From: Aduncisulcus paluster
Taxonomy: Eukaryota > Fornicata
Assembly (NCBI GenBank): GCA_024181965.1
Contig: BQXS01010957.1
Location: 1-20,727, forward strand
DNA: 20,727 nt
Direction of reading: 5' to 3'
In this document: in pieces, positions 16,982 to 20,727 of the stretch
Layout: every line of letters starts with the position of its first letter
Numbering within the stretch: the first letter of the stretch is position 1
Program-made: the position numbers and the translations under genes
Notes under the pieces: generated by a model
Told to the model about the DNA's origin: nothing
The model's input: the letters and a program-made list of their open reading frames with translations, nothing else
Databases searched by the model: none

Positions 16982-18814
16982 ATGAGTAAGACATCACGTA
17001 CAGCTATCGTTAATCCTGATCGCTGCAAGCCTGAGATATGTAGTCAGGAATGTCGTAGGGTGTGTCCAGTTGTTAAGATGGGGAAAAGATGTATCGTCGT
17101 CACAAAGAAGATTGCCATGCTTTCTGAAACTCTTTGTATTGGTTGTGGTATATGTCCAGGTAAATGTCCTTTTAAAGCAATCACAATTATCAATCTTCCA
17201 AGTGATTTGGATGAAAAACTCATTTACAGATATGGAAGAAATGCTTTTAAACTTCATCGGTTACCTACCCCTAGACCCGGTCAAATTCTTGGTTTGCTTG
17301 GTCAGAATGGTATTGGTAAAAGTACTGCTCTGAGAATTATGGCAGGAAAATTGGTTCCTAATTTTGGTAATTTCAAGGAAGAATCTGATTGGGAAGATGT
17401 CTGTGAATATTTCCGTGGTTCAGAATTGCAAGCATACTTTAAGAAAGTGGTGGAACAATCAATTGTTGTTCGTACAAAGCCTCAATACGTTGATGTTATT
17501 CCTAAGAAGATTCCTGGAAGTGTCGGAAACGTTTTAATGAAACTCCACTCAAAACCCCTTCCTATTGTCAAAGATATTATAGCGAAATTGGATCTTGTTC
17601 ATCTTCTCAAGCGTAAAATCAAACTTTTGTCCGGTGGTGAGCTTCAGAGATTCGCCTGTGCTTTGAGCATGGTTCAAACGGGAACAATGTACATGTTTGA
17701 TGAGCCTTCTTCATATTTAGATGTTAAACAGAGATTGACCGTTGCTAGAATGATTCGTGACATGATTGTCGGTGATCACGAGGTTTATTCCATCGTTGTT
17801 GAACATGATCTTGCTATTCTTGATTATTTGAGTGATTTTGTATGTGTTTTGTATGGTACCCCCGGTGTATATGGTGTGATCACCTTCCCATTCAACGTTA
17901 GAGATGGAATCAATGTATTTTTGGCTGGTTTTATCCAAACTGAGAATATGAGGTTCAGGGATTATGCTATTTCATTCAAAATGACAACAGATACCGATGA
18001 AGAAGAGGGTGAAGCCAGTGATGTCATCCGAGAGCAAGAATACCCCGATATGCGTATTGATAGAGACGAATTCCACCTCACTGTCGAGGCTGGAAAGTTC
18101 AGAGACTCTGAAATTGTTGTTCTTATCGGAGAAAACGGTATGGGTAAGACCACTCTGATCCGTGCTTTGGCTGGTATGAAGGGACTCGATCCCAAAGAGC
18201 TTGACAGTGATGATTTGGTCGATATGCCTTCCCTGTCTGTCTCCATGAAGCCTCAGAAACTCTCTCCTTCCTTTGAGGGTACAGTTGAGCAACTTCTCAA
18301 GAAGAGAATTAGGCCAGCTCTTTCCCATGCTCAATTCCAGACAGATGTGTTCAAACCTATGAACATGGATGTCCTCATGGACAGAACTGTCACTGAGCTG
18401 AGTGGAGGTGAGCTCCAACGTGTCGCTATCGTTATGGCTCTTGGAAAGCCTGCTGATGTCTATCTTCTCGATGAGCCCAGTGCTTACCTTGATGCCGAAC
18501 AGCGTATGATCACCGCAAAGGTTATCAAGAGGTTTATTTTACATTCCAAGAAGACTGCGTTCGTTGTTGAGCATGATTTCTTGATGTCCACCTACCTTGC
18601 TGACCGTGTGATCATCTACTCCGGTGAACCTGGTGTGAAATGTACTGCTCACGCTCCCCAGGGTCTTGTTGCTGGAATGAACACTTTCTTGAAGAGTCTT
18701 GATGTCACTTTCAGGCGTGATCCAACCAACTTTAGACCTAGGATTAACAAATTCCTCTCTCAAAAGGATAAGGAACAGAAGGCCACCGGTGATTTCTTCT
18801 TCGAGGAGAAGTAA
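16982..18814 (+). CDS. ABCE1: ABCE1 / Rli1 ribosome-recycling ATPase
   Basis: 610 residues from ATG to TAA, the normal family length, without introns. ABCE1 is a soluble twin ATPase that splits ribosomes after termination and works in initiation. Two 4Fe-4S clusters are indicated by C15, C20, C24, C28 and C52-x2-C55-x2-C58-x3-C62, with one more Cys at 37. The first nucleotide-binding domain has Walker A GQNGIGKST at 107-115, signature LSGGE at 216-220 and Walker B ending D240-E241, with VVEHD after it. The second has GENGMGKTT at 383-391, LSGGE at 473-477, LLDEPSAYLD with D497-E498, and VVEHD. All key residues are present, so it should be active. By eye the codons of the second half end in C or G more often than those of the first half. 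A possible polyadenylation signal AATAAA lies at 18897-18902. Confidence 0.97.
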   Translation: MSKTSRTAIVNPDRCKPEICSQECRRVCPVVKMGKRCIVVTKKIAMLSETLCIGCGICPGKCPFKAITIINLPSDLDEKLIYRYGRNAFKLHRLPTPRPGQILGLLGQNGIGKSTALRIMAGKLVPNFGNFKEESDWEDVCEYFRGSELQAYFKKVVEQSIVVRTKPQYVDVIPKKIPGSVGNVLMKLHSKPLPIVKDIIAKLDLVHLLKRKIKLLSGGELQRFACALSMVQTGTMYMFDEPSSYLDVKQRLTVARMIRDMIVGDHEVYSIVVEHDLAILDYLSDFVCVLYGTPGVYGVITFPFNVRDGINVFLAGFIQTENMRFRDYAISFKMTTDTDEEEGEASDVIREQEYPDMRIDRDEFHLTVEAGKFRDSEIVVLIGENGMGKTTLIRALAGMKGLDPKELDSDDLVDMPSLSVSMKPQKLSPSFEGTVEQLLKKRIRPALSHAQFQTDVFKPMNMDVLMDRTVTELSGGELQRVAIVMALGKPADVYLLDEPSAYLDAEQRMITAKVIKRFILHSKKTAFVVEHDFLMSTYLADRVIIYSGEPGVKCTAHAPQGLVAGMNTFLKSLDVTFRRDPTNFRPRINKFLSQKDKEQKATGDFFFEEK

Positions 18815-19060
18815 GGAAAATATATCAATCATTTTTGTTATCTGAGAATCATTAACATTTATTTGGATGGTGTTTTACGCTCCGTCTTTTCCGATAAATA
18901 AAGAAATATCTCCATTTGATTGCCTTTTTTAATAATTTTATTTGCAATTATCATGATAATACAATCAATTAGCATGACATCAACATCATGATCCTTGTTG
19001 CTCAGAACGATGACTGAGTCAGTTCATCATTTTCGTCCTCTTTCTTCGATAACAACTATA
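18815..19060. promoter_or_regulatory. Intergenic region between ABCE1 and the M3 peptidase gene
   Basis: 246 bases holding the ABCE1 3' end (AATAAA at 18897-18902) and the promoter of the next gene. Two symmetric sites stand out: the perfect palindrome ATTATCATGATAAT (18947-18960), and ACTGAGTCAGT with an AP-1/Gcn4-like TGAGTCA at 19015-19021, about 40 bases before the ATG. Confidence 0.5.
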
Positions 19061-20727
19061 ATGGATTTTATTCCTTCATGTATGTTGTGTTTACTTATCT
19101 GTTTATTCTTTTCTCCTTGTATAAATATGTTTTAAAACGAATCTAATTTGTCATGAATATTGTTGTCGCTATTCACTCTGTTTTAACATAGTTTCAAAAG
19201 ATATTCATCCAGAATTTGCTTGCAGATGGAATTTAACTCCCCATGAAATCGAAGCCTTGACTGAATATTGTATTGATGTCGATAAGCGTCTTGTTGATAC
19301 AATCGTCAGAATTCCTGACTGCCACCGCACATACGAAAATACAGTTCAACCTCTGGTTCAAGATGTTTTGTATGAATCAATTGAATCTAGTTTCACCATC
19401 GTTTCTTACGTATCCAAGTTCAAATCTGTAAGAGAAGCATCTTACAAAGCCAGAGATAAACTTAGTCAGTATGGAGTTGGTCGATACATGCGTAAAGATC
19501 TTTATTTGGCCCTCAAGGCTGTTCATATTAATGAAGTCGAGAAAGCCAAAATCCATCCTGAAGAGGTGAGAATTCTCGATAAAATGGTAAGAAACAGGGA
19601 ACAACGGGGTCTTATGCTACCTATTGATGAGCGTGAGAAATTGACCAAACTCAAGCAAAAGATGGCCTCTCTCAAAACTGAGTTTAATCAAGCTGTGCAA
19701 TCAGATGATACCCAATTCCTTTTCACCTCTGATGACCTCAAAGGATTGCCCGAGTCCTTCTTTAAAGGTCTTGAGAAGAAGAAAGATGATGATGGTATTG
19801 AGAAATTCGTTGTGACCCTGAAATATCCTCACCTTGTCCCAATATTACAGAAATGTTCTGTCAGAAAAACAAGACAACTCATGGAAAAGGCAAAGAACAA
19901 TATTGGAAATCCCAAGAATTTGGACCGTCTGTTGGAGATTGTGAAGCTTCGTCATGAAGTTGCCCAATTATTGGGTTACAAGAGTCATGCTCATCTCGTT
20001 CAGATTGAGAATATGGCTAAGAATCCTGAGAAGGTTCAAGATTTCTTGAATGATATCTTCTCTAAATTCAAGAAACAGGCTGACCTTGAGAGAGAACGTG
20101 CCTTCTCCATCGGAAGGGAAGAATGTGGGGAGTCTGTTGCCGTCGATGAGGGTGAACAAGAGATGTTCAACGCCTGTGATATCTCATATTTGCTCCAAAA
20201 GATCGAAGAGAAGGAGTACCAATTCGATAAGGAACTTGTACGTCCCTATTTTGAGCTCTCTTCCACTTTTAAGAGTATCTTTGCTATTTTTGAAGAAGTG
20301 CTCGGTGTTGAGATCATTGAAGTCGAAAAGGAAGTAGATGAACCAGAATTGAAGGAAGAAAAAGAGGAAGGAGCAAAGGAAGAGGAAGGAGCAAAGGAAG
20401 AGGAAGGAGCGAAAGAGGAGGAAGGAGAAGAGAAAAAGGAAGAGAAGAGTCCCGTTGATAAAGATGCTTTGATTGCTGAAGGATGTTTGATTGCTCAACG
20501 GATCCGTAAGACATCCATGCTCACTTCCGATGGGAAAGTTCGTGTTTGGCATGCCGATGTTCGTCCATTTGCTGTATATACTGCTGAGGACCCTGAAAAC
20601 CCTCTCCCTAAAGAGCACCGTTTCCTCGGTTACCTTGTGTGTGACCTTCATCCAAGGACTGGAAAGTATTCCCACGCCTGTATGCTTCCAATCGTTCAAC
20701 CCTGTCGTAGACGATTCTGGGACTCCT
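19061..20727 (+). CDS. M3 family zinc oligopeptidase (thimet oligopeptidase/saccharolysin type), 3' end outside the window
   Basis: Exon 1 is 19061-19079 (MDFIPS plus one base) and exon 2 runs from 19192 to the right edge, giving 518 residues so far. M3 enzymes cut short peptides in the cytosol or organelles after the proteasome or in salvage. Evidence: an N-terminal ENTVQPL element, the YFELSSTFKSIF-FEEVLG helix region, then VWHADVRPFAVY and FLGYLVCDLHPRTGKYSHAC, all in family order. The zinc site HExxH lies beyond the edge, so activity cannot be judged. Exon 2 has no ATG at its start and is open only from 19125; splicing the GTATGT intron supplies one. About 70 extra residues (385-455), mostly Glu/Lys/Gly, sit just before VWHADVR, where relatives have only a few. 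No signal peptide is seen. Confidence 0.9.
19080..19191 (+). other. Intron in the M3 peptidase gene
   Basis: 112 bases, phase 1, from GTATGT to TTTTAACATAG. The donor is a perfect GTATGT. The acceptor carries a branch-like TTTTAAC directly before ATAG. Reading through from the ATG meets TAA after 24 codons. Removal joins T to TT (Phe7) and gives a protein start that leads into the family N-terminus. Confidence 0.85.
20364..20417 (+). repeat. 18-bp tandem repeat in the M3 peptidase insertion
   Basis: Three copies of an 18-base unit coding EEGAKE at 20364, 20382 and 20400; a fourth, changed copy follows. The first two are identical at DNA level and the third differs at wobble positions. It forms the core of the acidic insertion. 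Confidence 0.85.

Noticed and set aside
1-20727. CRISPR arrays, tRNA or rRNA genes, transposons
   Set aside because: No regularly spaced identical repeats, no recognisable tRNA T-arm or rRNA core, and no transposase or reverse transcriptase domain were seen on either strand.

Overview
The window reads as nuclear DNA of an AT-rich unicellular eukaryote that uses the standard code. Eukaryote-specific genes set the kingdom: ABCE1/Rli1, an RNA polymerase subunit Rpb10 with two spliceosomal introns, a poly(ADP-ribose) glycohydrolase and an M3 oligopeptidase with an intron. Most long genes have no intron and spacing is a few hundred bases. A huge secreted protein built from internalin-like leucine-rich repeats fits a free-living flagellate of the metamonad/fornicate kind (Aduncisulcus or Kipferlia type). 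That placement is a guess from gene style and is not proven here.

Layout, left to right. (1) 1-7407, minus strand: one unbroken reading frame of 2469 codons that leaves the window on the left. It encodes a secreted or surface protein with ten LRR modules and Cys-rich EGF-like linkers. (2) 7812-9494, plus: a RING-H2 protein with a C2H2 finger and a long Ser-rich tail, divergent from (1). (3) 9495-10630: 1.1 kb without a gene that I can support. (4) 10631-13402, plus: PARG with an acidic tail. (5) 13403-13802: a convergent gap with two notable inverted repeats. (6) 13803-14852, minus, and 15112-15942, plus: a divergent pair of unrecognised proteins. (7) 16248-16653, minus: RPB10 in three exons, one intron best read as AT-AC. 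(8) 16982-18814, plus: ABCE1, head to head with RPB10. (9) 19061 to the right edge, plus: an M3 metallopeptidase with a 19-nt coding first exon and a GTATGT intron, cut off before its HExxH site.

There is no operon logic. RPB10 and ABCE1 are core transcription and translation genes sharing one divergent promoter region. PARG and the RING protein suggest ADP-ribose and ubiquitin signalling. The LRR giant points to contact with the outside.

The strongest leads are the two-module super-repeat of the LRR protein, the apparent AT-AC intron in RPB10, and the three-arm alternative hairpin after PARG.
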